A stretch of 64,000 nucleotides of DNA from Saprospiraceae bacterium (GCA_016708265.1 JADJGA010000012.1:62001-126000), one strand, 5' to 3'; positions 37,473 through 47,728 are shown, counted from the first letter of the stretch. Translations and numbers: made by a program. The notes: generated by a model not told the origin, from the letters alone.

Positions 37473-38360
37473 TTAATTGCGTTTATCAGTTCCCCAATTA
37501 AGCTTGTTCTGGATATTATTGCTAAAATTCAGACCCTCGAAAACCACAAGATTTACATAATAATCACATTTTTTGATTGTGAGTCTGTAATCTGATGATA
37601 TGGATTCATATCTTGAGTCCAGAGAGCACAATATTGAATCACTCCTGCTTTCAATCTCAAGTCTTATAATTGAACTGTCAGGTACTACTATAGGCCTCAT
37701 AGTCAGGTTGTGAGGAGCGACGGGAGTGATAATGAAAGTGCCCGAACCGGGAAAGACTATCGGGCCTCCGCAACTCAGAGAATATCCGGTTGATCCGGTA
37801 GGTGTTGAAATTATCAGTCCATCAACCCAATAGGAACTTAAAAATTTATCATTCAGATAAGTATGAACTACGATAACAGAAGGTGAAGAACTTTTGTGAA
37901 CGGTAAAATCATTAAGGGCAATATTTTCTCCTCTGAAAAGTTCCGGATCGGAATTCAATTGGAGTAAACTCCTTTTCTCAATTGTGTATTCCTGTGCAAT
38001 AAGTTTATCAACAGCTTCAGCAATCCAGCCTTTTTCGACAATTGCCAGAAAACCGAGTCTGCCAAGATTAATACCTAATATTGGAATACCACTATTTTTT
38101 ATCAACACCGCAGAGTGCAGTATTGTCCCATCACCTCCGATAGAAAGCAGCAGGTCAATTTTATTCTGTAACAGGTCTTCTGTAGTTGTCAAAACAGGAA
38201 AGACTTCAGAGTAAGCAAATCTTTCAGTCACATAGTCAAATATATCTTTATGAAAAAAAATCTCAATATTTTCAGCTCTCAGCTTATCTATGAGTGTATG
38301 TAGATATGAGATCTGCATATCATTAATTTTTTTTCCATATAAAAGTATCTTTCTGATCAA
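37473..38360 (-). CDS. nadK: NAD kinase
   Basis: A 295-residue cytoplasmic enzyme that phosphorylates NAD to NADP. Motifs are SIGGDGTILHSA, GINLGRLGFLA, the ALNDFTVHK segment and TPTGSTGYSLSCGGPIVFP. Neighbours match a common Bacteroidota order, with CBS-domain and Omp85-type genes. It starts 11 bases after the Omp85-like gene. Confidence 0.95.
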   Translation of the reverse strand: MIRKILLYGKKINDMQISYLHTLIDKLRAENIEIFFHKDIFDYVTERFAYSEVFPVLTTTEDLLQNKIDLLLSIGGDGTILHSAVLIKNSGIPILGINLGRLGFLAIVEKGWIAEAVDKLIAQEYTIEKRSLLQLNSDPELFRGENIALNDFTVHKSSSPSVIVVHTYLNDKFLSSYWVDGLIISTPTGSTGYSLSCGGPIVFPGSGTFIITPVAPHNLTMRPIVVPDSSIIRLEIESRSDSILCSLDSRYESISSDYRLTIKKCDYYVNLVVFEGLNFSNNIQNKLNWGTDKRN

Positions 38361-38371
38361 TTTAATACGAT

Positions 38372-39777
38372 TTAAAAAATTGTTTTTAAATGAAAAAATA
38401 ATCCTCCTTCTCCTTTGTGATTAAAACTGTAAGTAAACCTGAATAAATTGTGATAAAACATTAAATCTAAACCTGCTCCATAACCATACAGGATCCTGTT
38501 GGTAAAATCATTTGTTGCAAAATTACTATTATTATTAACATATCCCATGTCAAAATTCAAACTTAAGTAAAAATAATATGGTATTTGTTTGAATTGCCGG
38601 ACAGAAATAATCTTGCTTAAATTCAGATTTCCTTTCAAAAAATTGTATTTCTGTGATGTTTTTAAATATATATAATCCTGCCCATCGATGACATAAAGCT
38701 CATATCCATTCAGGAAACGGTCATTATATCCGAGAGCTAAATTGTTGAAATAGGCTGTTTTATCATTTATTATACTTTTTTTAGCTTCTATATAAAAACT
38801 TGAAAAAAAGTTTTTATATAAAGGAATATGTTTTTCAAATCCTGACCAAAGGATCAACTGATTGATATCATTGAATATTCCCAGACCTGCTTTCTCTATT
38901 TCGAGATAAAACAAATAGCCATTGGTAGGATAAATTTTGTAATCTCTTTTATCGCGGTAGAAAGTATAAAACAGATCAAAATATCTCTGTTTATCTCCAT
39001 TTTTAAAAAAACCTGGATTCAGGGTATTTGAAATAAATGTGTCTATTTTATTGGTAAAGAAAGAAAGTTTTAATGCATGATAATTGTACATTGACTCTCT
39101 GTAAGTTAAGCCTGTAGAAATCCTGAACCGTTTAAGCATAGGTCTGTTTTCATCTTTGTGGAAAACCAGTTTGTTGCTGATAGTGTTATATGCTATCTCC
39201 TCTGATCTCTTATCCAGGATATTAAATGTAATTCCCGCATTTCGTTTTTTATTGATAAACGGGAAAGAGTATGAAAGCTCCCATTTTTTTGTAATACCAG
39301 TCTGCAGTTTTAAGTCAAGTTTATCTTTGTTGCCGGTGAGATTATTGTGTTGCAGATTGAAGGTTATGTTTATCCTGTTGAGTGCTGCATTGTGTTCATA
39401 ATACCATTCACTCAGGTTTCTGTCTGTCAGTTCAAGATAAAAATATGGAAAAATGAACCATGCTTCATGCACAAAAACAGTGATCTCAATTTTTTTTGTT
39501 TCTACAGATATCTCTGAAATATTGAAGTCTGCATTGACAAAAAGTGCTGTTCCAAGCAGTCTGTTTTTATTTTTTCAAATATTTGATCAGCCGCAGTCAA
39601 AAAAAGAGAATCTCCTGTCCTGAAGTCCAGCTCTTTGGTTATTATATACTCTTTGGTTCGTGTATTTCCTTTTATATGCAGACTGTCAATTAAGTATGAG
39701 CTTTCCTGGGATTGCAGTGATGGAAAAATAGAAAGTAAAAAGAAAACTGCTAAAACAAACTTCATGAGATTTTTCAT
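38372..39777 (-). pseudogene. Single-POTRA Omp85-like outer-membrane protein, frameshifted
   Basis: Two frames join into one protein of about 468 residues. The first (39502-39777) gives a signal peptide (VLAVFFLLSIFPSLQS) and a POTRA-like start (LIDSLHIKGNTRTKEYIITKEL). The second (38372-39472) gives a long beta-barrel with repeated aromatic strands, ending FFHLKTIF. The break is at an A6 run (39570-39575); seven A would restore NKNRLLGTALFVNADFNI and continue in frame. Barrel and POTRA together suggest an Omp85/surface-antigen relative, smaller than BamA. ATG overlaps the CBS gene stop by 4 bases. It is a mutation or a sequence error. Confidence 0.72.
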
Positions 39778-40445
39778 ACATTTAAGTAATGCATTAAAGC
39801 ATCGTAATGTTCCTTAAGTTTGTCATTTGAAATGCTTTCGCCTGAAGAAAAGGATTTGATTTTATATTCAAATCGTTCCAGTGAAGCAATTACCCTGTCA
39901 ATATTGCTATTGTTCAGTTTGAGTATCACTTCTATTTTGTTGTCTAGAAGATTTTCATCATTTATGATAAGACCGACTATTGATGTTTTTTCTGATTCTA
40001 TTATATTGCTGATCTCTGACATGGAATAATCATTTACATAAACTTCAAGTGTGATCACACTACCCGGAATTTTATATGTCAGAGTATTTGCCAAAGCATT
40101 GAGCAGGCTATCAGAATTAATACAACCCAGATAATTTCCATTTTCGTCCAGTACCGGCAAAACAACACACTGATTGGAGATAAAATAGTCCAGTATGTCG
40201 AATATATGATTGTCAAAATAAATGTGTAAATCAGGCTTTATAATGTGCTCAAATGGAAATTCTGATCTGGTGCCATGGTTTTGCAGTGACGATTTACTTA
40301 TAAGGCCTAAACATTTGCTGCTCTCAGTAACCGGAAAATAATCAGCTGAGTTACTTTCAAGTATCTTTTTTATTTCCTTTTGTGTATATTTTATGTCAAT
40401 TTCAGGAACTGAAAGAGTCGTAAGGTCTAATGCTTTTAATTCCAT
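39774..40445 (-). CDS. CBS-domain protein
   Basis: A 223-residue protein with two CBS motifs in about residues 1-125 (YFPVTESSKCLGLISKSSL and CVVLPVLDENGNYLGCINSDSLL), followed by an ACT-like C-terminal part (VITLEVYVNDYSMSEISNIIE). CBS pairs usually bind adenine nucleotides and regulate a partner. Its ATG is 2 bases after the TM2 gene stop, and its stop overlaps the next gene, so it belongs to the leftward run. Confidence 0.85.
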   Translation of the reverse strand: MELKALDLTTLSVPEIDIKYTQKEIKKILESNSADYFPVTESSKCLGLISKSSLQNHGTRSEFPFEHIIKPDLHIYFDNHIFDILDYFISNQCVVLPVLDENGNYLGCINSDSLLNALANTLTYKIPGSVITLEVYVNDYSMSEISNIIESEKTSIVGLIINDENLLDNKIEVILKLNNSNIDRVIASLERFEYKIKSFSSGESISNDKLKEHYDALMHYLNV

Positions 40446-40447
40446 GT

Positions 40448-41224
40448 TCAGTTTTTGAGGTTCATAATTTTTTTCCTCTCAATTGTGAATTCCTCCTGAC
40501 TGATAACTCCTTTTTCCCTCAGTTCATTCAGTTTTTTTATCTGTGAAAGCAACAGGTCTTCATTGAGAAGGTCTTTTTTTTCTGGTCCTATAGCTTTCAG
40601 GGTAAGTCGGAAATTATTTGATTTGAAACTTTCATATTCAGGTTGTATCCTTAGAAATGCTAGATCTTCATCTGTTCCTATTTTAGCGGTATCTTTCATT
40701 CCATACTGAACTGCTGTGTCGAGATGTCTGAATGCCAGTTCCTTATTTTCCGTAAGTGAATAAGCCCTCGCAATCTGGAAATGCAATTCCGGATCGTCGG
40801 GAGAAATATCCAGTGCTTTTGTATAGTCTGAAATTGCACCCTTAAAATCATAATTGTTGTACTTTTCCAGTGCACTTTTCCTGAAAGGATTTTTTTTAGG
40901 AAATATCCTGAAGTTTGTATCTCTTTTCTGAGGAACTCGCTGATCTCTTGTATTCCTGTAATTTTCAGCCCTTCTGCCCGGAATTTCACGGTAATCCACA
41001 AAATTCTTATTATACTTACTGTCAAATTCCTGATTAGACATATTGAAAAGTCTGATCCCTTCTATGATTCCCAATATCCAGGTTACAGGAAACCAGAATG
41101 AATTTGTAATTATAAACAGAAAAACATAAAATATTCCTCCTCCAATATCTCGAAGGTAAAACCTGTGTATTCCAAAAACCCCTAAAATAAGGGCTAATAA
41201 TCCTGCAATGATCCTGCTCTTCAT
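40448..41224 (-). CDS. TM2-domain protein with TPR and SHOCT-like regions
   Basis: A 258-residue membrane protein. Residues 1-62 form a TM2 domain (GVFGIHRFYLRDIGGGIFYVF). A basic linker follows, then TPR-like helices near 117-185 (ALEKYNNYDFKGAISDYTKALDI), and a C-terminal SHOCT-like motif (IKKLNELREKGVISQEEFTIERKKI). The SHOCT motif often mediates oligomerisation. It is the first gene of the run leading to secA and rodA. Confidence 0.78.
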   Translation of the reverse strand: MKSRIIAGLLALILGVFGIHRFYLRDIGGGIFYVFLFIITNSFWFPVTWILGIIEGIRLFNMSNQEFDSKYNKNFVDYREIPGRRAENYRNTRDQRVPQKRDTNFRIFPKKNPFRKSALEKYNNYDFKGAISDYTKALDISPDDPELHFQIARAYSLTENKELAFRHLDTAVQYGMKDTAKIGTDEDLAFLRIQPEYESFKSNNFRLTLKAIGPEKKDLLNEDLLLSQIKKLNELREKGVISQEEFTIERKKIMNLKN

Positions 41225-41376
41225 CTGCTTTGGTTTTTCAAAAATATAATCTTTTATTTAATTTTATCTTGTTAATGCCGAAATTTAACATAATTAAGAG
41301 GTTCAATTATTGTACCACTGTTAGTTTGATGCATAATACAGTGCAAATCTAATAAATATCATGATATTATGGCATA

Positions 41377-42606
41377 TTATTTGATTTTGCAAGTCAAAAT
41401 GGCAATATCATCGGTATAATCCTCAGTTTCCTTAAATTTGTCAATTTCATTCAGAAGATTTTCATTGAATTGAGCTACATTCAGGTCTTTGTTGTCGCAG
41501 ACAAAACCAATTATCTTGTCATCATCAAAAAACTCCCCGTTATTGTTTTTCAATTCGGTGAGTCCGTCAGTAAAAGTAAGAATTAACGAAGGCCCTTTCA
41601 GAATGATCACTTCTTCTTCAATTTCGGGCAATTTTTCAAATGCTCCGATAACAGTACAACCTTTATTGAGTCTTTTGATTTCATTGTCAGTACACAGAAG
41701 CGGGGGATAATGGCCGGCATTGATATACCTCAACTGTTTTTTGGTTACATCCACTTCGCAAATAAAAAAGGTAATGTACTTATCGCTTTTGGTGATACGC
41801 TGATGAACTATTTCATTGAGTGCAAATATAAATGTTTCGAGATCCCTGTACTGATAAACCAGACTTTGGATTATAGCTTGAAAATTGGCCATGAGCATCG
41901 CTGCGGCAACACCTTTGCCGGAAATGTCAGCAATACAAAAAGCAAATTTATCGTTGCTGAACTTAAAGAAATCGATATAATCCCCACCTACATTGAGGTG
42001 AGGTTTGTAAATACTGCCCAGCTCAAACTTTCCGTTATTTGGCAGGTCATCAGGTATGAGCATCTGCTGAACCTCTTTTGCAAGTCTCATCTCCCTGTTC
42101 AGCCTTTCCTGTTCAATTTGTTTTTTAAAAAGCTTTTTGTTTTCAATTGCTACGGCTATTATGTTGGTAATTGAGATAATGAACTGGACTTTATTATATA
42201 TTTCATCTTTCTCTTTGATATCTCCCAGAAAAGCATAAGCAAGGGGGAAATCCTTATGAAAAACAGGAATTATCACATCGAAATACCGGAGTGGTTCAGG
42301 GTCAGTCTCATTGATTGTATGAAGTCTCTTGTATTTGCTGAAATAAATATCAAGATGATCCAATTTCAGTTCATCTTCCTCATTTATTTTGCTCACGCAT
42401 TCCCAGCTTCCCTCGGTATTGGTGTAAAGGGCCATTTTGTTAATACCCATTTCCCAGCTCAGGAAAGACCGGTACATACCGAATAACTGATCGGCAGCTA
42501 TGTTTTCATTGATAGCCTGGGTGATAGTCTGAAGGCTTCTTATCTGCAGTTGTTTCAGACTGAGTTTGCGTTCGAGTTCTTCGAGAAGTTCCAAATTATT
42601 ATCCAT
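41377..42606 (-). CDS. RsbU/SpoIIE-type PP2C phosphatase with GAF-like sensor
   Basis: A 409-residue protein. A coiled-coil start (LELLEELERKLSLKQLQIRSL) leads to a GAF-like sensory region (about residues 30-170). The PP2C/SpoIIE catalytic domain then follows with GGDYIDFFKF, FCIADISGKGVAAAMLMA, YINAGHYPPLL and LTFTDGLTEL. Such enzymes dephosphorylate anti-sigma antagonists or related proteins in stress signalling. No cognate partner is adjacent. ATG 42606 is chosen; a TTG at 42624 is possible. Confidence 0.85.
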   Translation of the reverse strand: MDNNLELLEELERKLSLKQLQIRSLQTITQAINENIAADQLFGMYRSFLSWEMGINKMALYTNTEGSWECVSKINEEDELKLDHLDIYFSKYKRLHTINETDPEPLRYFDVIIPVFHKDFPLAYAFLGDIKEKDEIYNKVQFIISITNIIAVAIENKKLFKKQIEQERLNREMRLAKEVQQMLIPDDLPNNGKFELGSIYKPHLNVGGDYIDFFKFSNDKFAFCIADISGKGVAAAMLMANFQAIIQSLVYQYRDLETFIFALNEIVHQRITKSDKYITFFICEVDVTKKQLRYINAGHYPPLLCTDNEIKRLNKGCTVIGAFEKLPEIEEEVIILKGPSLILTFTDGLTELKNNNGEFFDDDKIIGFVCDNKDLNVAQFNENLLNEIDKFKETEDYTDDIAILTCKIK

Positions 42607-42703
42607 AATCAAAATTCGATGCAAGGTAAGGAATTTGATTGAAATAGAAAAATTTTTGGTTTTATTTGAGCTTAAATTTGGTGATATATTTGTATTGTCT
42701 TAG

Positions 42704-42761
42704 TTGGCAGTCGGCAGTTGGCAGTCAGCAGCCGGCAGTCCACAGTCGGTAGTCTTCAGCC
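42704..42761. repeat. Degenerate GGCAGTCGGCAGT word repeat
   Basis: About five imperfect copies of a GGCAGTC/GGCAGTT/CACAGTC word in tandem. The 527-base interval (42607-43133) has no recognisable gene; it holds this run and the palindromic element at 42845-42913. Confidence 0.6.
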
Positions 42762-42844
42762 AAAAGTTGATAATATAAATTCTGTGGATTTTGGTATTGA
42801 AGCTGTTAAGAATAAGTTATTTTAAAATTTTTAGACACAGATTT

Positions 42845-42913
42845 TTGCCTCCAGGGCACAATGGCATAAGATAGTGCTTTGTAAAGCTTCGGGTCTTAGA
42901 GCCTTTGTGGCAA
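42845..42913. repeat. Degenerate intergenic palindrome
   Basis: TTTGCCTCCAGGGC and the word GCCTTTGTGGCAA at the right end form an imperfect palindrome of the type also seen at 8135-8198 and 47729-47820. Confidence 0.4.
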
Positions 42914-43133
42914 ACCATTTACAATTGGTTATAAACGATTTTCTGTGAGTGTAGGGAAGAATAGAAAAAATTTTATGATTTTCTGACAGTATGCATTATA
43001 AAATGTACTACAAAACGATGCTGTTTCACGATAGAAAAATAGAATTGGTCGATTATTTTTTAAAAACTGCCTGTTGTTTATTAGTTTTGAAAATTGAAAT
43101 CTAATAAAAAATTCATTATTAAAACTATCAGAA

Positions 43134-43442
43134 ATGAAAACCAATTTTGTGAAAACCTCTAATCTTGTTTATCTGTTGGGCTTTTTGGTCTTAATAATCA
43201 TCTTTTCTTCCTGCGCTGAATCAGTCTCAGTTGAAGAATGCCTCAAGGAAGAACCCTATGGGTTTTTTGGAGGACTGATACATGGCATCATTGCTCCGTT
43301 CAGCTTTATAGTCAGCCTTTTTGATAAAGATACTGCTCTTTATGCTGTCAATAATAATGGTGGATGGTATGATTTCGGTTTTGTGATCGGTGCGGGGATT
43401 TTGTTTGGCGGAGGATGCAAGGCAGGAAGGAAAAGATGCTGA
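43134..43442 (+). CDS. Small lipoprotein of unknown function
   Basis: A 102-residue protein with a long hydrophobic signal and lipobox IFSSC (Cys near residue 27). The mature part contains a Gly/Phe/His-rich segment (YGFFGGLIHGIIAPFSFIVSLF) and YAVNNNGGWYDFGFVIGAGI. Similar small proteins occur in Bacteroidota without known function. It stands alone. Confidence 0.6.
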   Translation: MKTNFVKTSNLVYLLGFLVLIIIFSSCAESVSVEECLKEEPYGFFGGLIHGIIAPFSFIVSLFDKDTALYAVNNNGGWYDFGFVIGAGILFGGGCKAGRKRC

Positions 43443-43540
43443 TCTTAGATTTATTAATATCGAAAGCCAAAAGTGTAATTATTAACTGATAATTATTGAA
43501 TTTGCTTAGTAAAACCATAATACTAATTTGTCGATTTACT

Positions 43541-43644
43541 GACGACCCGGTTGCAAACCGAGCCGATCATGTTTGGATATTCTGACGACTTGGTAGCAAA
43601 CCGAGCCGATCATGTTTGGATATTCTGACGACTTGGTAGCAAAC
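43541..43644. repeat. 43-bp tandem repeat, about 2.4 copies
   Basis: Copies start at 43541, 43584 and 43627 with a strict 43-base period, beginning GACGACTTGGTAGCAAAC. Copy 1 differs only in a few bases (GACGACCCGGTTGC). The run lies in a 249-base interval without a gene. Confidence 0.85.
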
Positions 43645-43691
43645 TCTATAAAAGTAAGTCAGCAAATTACTTATTGTAATCAGAGCCTTTC

Positions 43692-44153
43692 TTATATCTT
43701 TTTTGAAAACCATGCAAATACAAAACCTGCGAAACATGCCTGAACAAAACCATAGACCAGCCATGAAATAATCATATTAAATGATACATCAATTGCACTG
43801 AAAGTTATCCACATCACTGGCAGCAATGCAATGAGTAAGTATAGAATTCCGAATTTAATTCCCTGTAAAATGAAATTACCTGTCAGTTTTGTCCTGAACC
43901 TGTACCACAAAATCGCTAATCCAAAGCCGAGAACAAAAGAATGCAGATAATAAAAAATATCCCTGCTGCCACCTGTATTGAAGACAGGATTGAAATAGTC
44001 AGTGAAAAAATCCGGAAATATCCTTATTACTATCAGTAAAAAAAGATAGCTTGTTATTCCGATCACAATTCCTGAAATTAACCCGTATTTTAACACAAAA
44101 GAATAGAATTTCTGATGTGAAACCTGAGTTGACTCATCGTTTAAGTATCCCAT
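43692..44153 (-). CDS. Small four-helix membrane protein (DUF4199-like)
   Basis: A 153-residue integral membrane protein with four helices (GLISGIVIGITSYLFLLIVI, LHSFVLGFGLAILWY, FGILYLLIALLPVMWITF, IISWLVYGFVQACFAGFVF) and a YLNDESTQ start. The layout resembles DUF4199 proteins of Bacteroidota, but this is uncertain. ATG 44153 is chosen because the longer frame would add an AT-rich stretch coding for FKFYFF-like residues. Confidence 0.6.
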   Translation of the reverse strand: MGYLNDESTQVSHQKFYSFVLKYGLISGIVIGITSYLFLLIVIRIFPDFFTDYFNPVFNTGGSRDIFYYLHSFVLGFGLAILWYRFRTKLTGNFILQGIKFGILYLLIALLPVMWITFSAIDVSFNMIISWLVYGFVQACFAGFVFAWFSKKI

Positions 44154-44294
44154 ATCGTAATTTTTAAAGTTAAAAAAATAGAATTTTAAAATGCAATTAT
44201 ATATAAAATCAAACAATAATATACATCATTTGACAAAATATATAATTAAATGTAAAAAAAATAACAAAATGAGAAAGATTATTTCAAAACTATC

Positions 44295-46586
44295 TTACTT
44301 TAAAATCATGAATTTCTTCTGAATATTAATTTTGCTGTTAATTATACTGATAATATAACATCCGGGGTTAAAATCTGATGTCTTCACTTTATAAGTATCA
44401 TTGACTTTTATTTGATCATCAAAAACCAGCTGTCCCGAAGTATTAAAGATCATGATCTTTGACTTTTCGTTTAATGCCAGTTTTCTTATATCAATTGTCA
44501 TTTCATGAAATGCCGGATTCGGATAGATCGCATAATCTACCGGATTATCATTATCATTAACTGACAGAGTTTTATTTGCATATCCGGGAGTCGGATTTAC
44601 TACTATAAAAGACCCTGTACCATCCGGAATTCTGCCTTCAGACCTGTCAGTTTCCTGTGGCCCAAAGCTGTATTCATCAATCATTTCAGCATTGCTGTTG
44701 AAAATACCCAGATATTCACCATCGGCACTGAGCTTAAAATTGCAATGATCATTGCCTTCATATTCTTCATCATCAGCCCATAACAGCAGAAATTCATTTT
44801 GTTTTAACGAAATGTCAGGCAACTGAAATTTCAGCGGATTGGATTTATTGTCGGTGATATAGAGATCCCCCAGGTTTATAGTTTCATTTCCAAAGTTATA
44901 TAATTCTATCCAGTCATCATAATCTCCATTGTTGTCCTGAATGATATTATCATTATCAGCCATAAATTCATTTATTGCTATCTCCGGCAATCCTGTCTGT
45001 ACAGAATATTCTGCAGGGTTGCAGGCAGGGAACAAATGAGTTTCCTGCGCTTTGTCAGAAATGGAAAAATAGTAATTGAAACTGTCATTGTATTGTAAAA
45101 CAGGGGAACAGTAGACTTTGTCGCCGGCTGTTTTATCAGGGTAAATCCCGTCATCGGCCATTTTTGCAGAGTCAAAAGTGCCATTCTGGTCAGGATCATA
45201 AAAGGCTTTAATCTCAACTGCAAGCTGGGGATTTTCAACTACAGCTTCAAAGTACAAGGATTCCTGATCGGTAAATCTGATGCTGTGATATGAGACAAGG
45301 GGCAATAATACGCCGTTATCCAGTTGGGTAAAGCTGTAAAAATATCTTCTGCTCATATATTCCTTAATGCCAAATGTTACATGGTTGTAATCTATCTTTT
45401 TGTCATAGGAATTATAAAAATCTGAATAAGTAAATCCGTAGTCTTTTGTCCTGTAAGTGTCAGCAGCGGCATCAATACGTATCAATTCCCTTTTCTGATT
45501 TAGATAGTCATTGAGTCTGGCCGGTACAAATACCGAATCAAGGCTTGTTTTCATCTGTGCCGTAAAAATGCTCTTGTAAACAGGAATATTCATAACCCCG
45601 GTAAAAAGTGGCCTCTTTTCATTTGATTTTGACCATGAATAGATATTTCTTGCAGTCCAGTCGACATTAAACCAGTCAATGCCGAAAGTATTGTCAAGAT
45701 CATATAGTATGTATTCAAATTTTCCTGTACTTGTGTTATGATACAGGTAAAAATTGTTTTTGTTGTAAGCATGATTATCCCAATTGCCGGTGAGAACGTC
45801 AAAAACCATGATCTTGATATATTCATTTACATTAAAGATCTTATCCAGCTCACAGCTGAATTTGGATGCTATTGTAAAATTGATTTTGTAGATGAAATCA
45901 GCAAGGTCAGAATAATCATCCGTTTCTTCGTTGGTTTTCAATTCATAAACTCTTACCCCGTCATTATCAAATTTGTACACATCGGGATCTGATCCCTTAA
46001 AGTTAAGATCAGAAGGGTATGTACATTTATACAGATTGCCGTCATTGTTGCCAAAACGTGATTTTACAAATTCTTCGTCGATATGTTCGACATTGATATA
46101 CAGACCAAAATAATTTCCATTTATAAACAACTTAACGTGGTTGGCTCTTGGTGCAATTATGCCCATCTCTTTTGCAAGGTCACAGCAAAGTTTTGTACGA
46201 ACGATTGACGGATCGTTATGTTCGCCATTGAGATTGAGCTTTTCAACTCCATAGTATTTACGTCCTTTTTCAAAAGTATTGAAAGACACCTTAAAGGACT
46301 TTTTCTGCGAAAACCTGGAAGTATTTCCCCGCAATCTGAAACCTACATTTTTTATAGTATCTTTTATTTTTCCATTGTCAAAAACAAAATCAGCCGGATA
46401 TTCATGCTCAGACCAGATATCTGTTTTATCAACGATCAGTTTCAGACTGTCGGGATCAATTGTAATATCAATTCTCGGAACTATATCATCTCTGAATAAT
46501 TCACCATTAGCCGGAAAAGGGTTTTGGGAAACTAATTTAAAACAGAAAAATATAATAGAAAAAAAGGTAATAGTGGATTTATTCAT
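44295..46586 (-). CDS. Secreted CotH-kinase-like protein with lamin-tail and T9SS domains
   Basis: A 763-residue protein with a signal peptide (TITFFSIIFFCFKLVS). A CotH domain follows (about residues 30-400: GFRLRGNTSRFSQKKSFKVSF, NGEHNDPSIVRTKL, NGNYFGLYINVEHIDEEFV, LYDLDNTFG). Then come a beta region, a lamin-tail domain near 545-660 (AINEFMADNDNI, DDWIELYNFG) and a type IX sorting domain (YAIYPNPAFHEMTI to the end). It follows the GH53 lipoprotein by 11 bases, so it is probably part of galactan use. CotH relatives can be protein kinases; the role here is unknown. ATG 46586 is chosen over a start at 46676 because it begins the signal peptide. Confidence 0.88.
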   Translation of the reverse strand: MNKSTITFFSIIFFCFKLVSQNPFPANGELFRDDIVPRIDITIDPDSLKLIVDKTDIWSEHEYPADFVFDNGKIKDTIKNVGFRLRGNTSRFSQKKSFKVSFNTFEKGRKYYGVEKLNLNGEHNDPSIVRTKLCCDLAKEMGIIAPRANHVKLFINGNYFGLYINVEHIDEEFVKSRFGNNDGNLYKCTYPSDLNFKGSDPDVYKFDNDGVRVYELKTNEETDDYSDLADFIYKINFTIASKFSCELDKIFNVNEYIKIMVFDVLTGNWDNHAYNKNNFYLYHNTSTGKFEYILYDLDNTFGIDWFNVDWTARNIYSWSKSNEKRPLFTGVMNIPVYKSIFTAQMKTSLDSVFVPARLNDYLNQKRELIRIDAAADTYRTKDYGFTYSDFYNSYDKKIDYNHVTFGIKEYMSRRYFYSFTQLDNGVLLPLVSYHSIRFTDQESLYFEAVVENPQLAVEIKAFYDPDQNGTFDSAKMADDGIYPDKTAGDKVYCSPVLQYNDSFNYYFSISDKAQETHLFPACNPAEYSVQTGLPEIAINEFMADNDNIIQDNNGDYDDWIELYNFGNETINLGDLYITDNKSNPLKFQLPDISLKQNEFLLLWADDEEYEGNDHCNFKLSADGEYLGIFNSNAEMIDEYSFGPQETDRSEGRIPDGTGSFIVVNPTPGYANKTLSVNDNDNPVDYAIYPNPAFHEMTIDIRKLALNEKSKIMIFNTSGQLVFDDQIKVNDTYKVKTSDFNPGCYIISIINSKINIQKKFMILK

Positions 46587-46597
46587 TTTAATTTTTT

Positions 46598-47665
46598 TTA
46601 TTTTACCTGAAGGGAATATACTTCCATTGCTGGTAAGGCTGAATTTGTAAAATCCCATAATGCCTGATTTTCCCATGATGATCCTGTTGTCGATTCTTTA
46701 CCCTTATAACTCACCCACTCGGTGCCCCAGTAGCAAAAACCGGCTCCTTTATCGATACTGCTTACTATTTCCTTCAATTTTAACAGAAAATTCTTTTGCC
46801 CTGCCGGAGTAGGTGGAAATTCGGGAAGTATTTGAGATTCTGACCCTATGATATTCGTAGTAGCATCATTCCAGCTTAATGTGAAAGGATATGATGTCTC
46901 AGCAATAAATATTTTTTTACCAAATTTATCGGATAAGTTGACCATAGTATTTTTCAGTGTGTCGAGGTTTTTGCCATGCCATATCGGATAATAACTCAAA
47001 CCTATGACATCATAATCGAGATCAGAGATCTGGGAATAAAACCAGTCAGAAGACTTAATGCCGGCAAACTGAATAATTACAGCCGTTGATTTATTGACCT
47101 CTCTTACAGCTGAAATTCCCGAAGAGATCAATTGCTTCATCTGACCGGGATTATTTATTTTACCATCGGGCCACAGCAACCCGCTGTTTATTTCATTGCC
47201 TATCTGAATATATTCAGGATTAATTTCGTTCATTATTTTTTTTGTATATTGATATACGCTGTCTTTCAATGTGTTAAAGTCAAGGTTTTTCCATTTTGCA
47301 GGTTTAGTTTGTTTTCCGGGATCGGCCCATGAATCAGAATAATGAACTGTTATAAGGACTTTCATTCCTGATTTTTTGATCTCGTCAGCAATATTTTTGA
47401 CAGACTGAAAACCTGAAGTAAGTTCTGAGGGATTATGCCATAATCTCAGTCTGACCACATTGACACCTGCATTCTTCAGTGTTTTCAGCATGTCCTCAGG
47501 CTTATCATTTTCATTGAAAAAAGTAAGTCCGCTTTTTCTTAGTTCAGGTAGCAATGACATGTCTGCTCCCCTGATCTCAATGCTTTCTTCATCAGCAATA
47601 TTGTTATTTTCGTTTGTGCAGGAAACAAATAATATAAAAAAAATATAAAGAATAATTGTTTTCAT
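46598..47665 (-). CDS. GH53 endo-beta-1,4-galactanase lipoprotein
   Basis: A 355-residue glycoside hydrolase of family 53 (endo-1,4-beta-galactanase) that cuts the galactan side chains of pectin. The lipobox is FVSC. The TIM barrel shows RGADMSLLPELRKSGLTF, RLRLWHNP, VHYSDSWADPGKQ, the acid/base Glu in QIGNEINSGLLWPDG, and the nucleophile Glu in IFIAETSYPF. It is followed by the CotH gene and is divergent from the Kelch, GH2-GH53 and Sus genes to the right. Confidence 0.95.
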   Translation of the reverse strand: MKTIILYIFFILFVSCTNENNNIADEESIEIRGADMSLLPELRKSGLTFFNENDKPEDMLKTLKNAGVNVVRLRLWHNPSELTSGFQSVKNIADEIKKSGMKVLITVHYSDSWADPGKQTKPAKWKNLDFNTLKDSVYQYTKKIMNEINPEYIQIGNEINSGLLWPDGKINNPGQMKQLISSGISAVREVNKSTAVIIQFAGIKSSDWFYSQISDLDYDVIGLSYYPIWHGKNLDTLKNTMVNLSDKFGKKIFIAETSYPFTLSWNDATTNIIGSESQILPEFPPTPAGQKNFLLKLKEIVSSIDKGAGFCYWGTEWVSYKGKESTTGSSWENQALWDFTNSALPAMEVYSLQVK

Positions 47666-47728
47666 TCAGCAATGATTTAAGATCATTTGATTTTTAAAAA
47701 TTGAGCATACTCCGAAAAGTAGTTTTTC

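Noticed and set aside
43541..43644. CRISPR-like repeat
   Set aside because: The units are directly adjacent with no unique spacers, and there are no cas genes.
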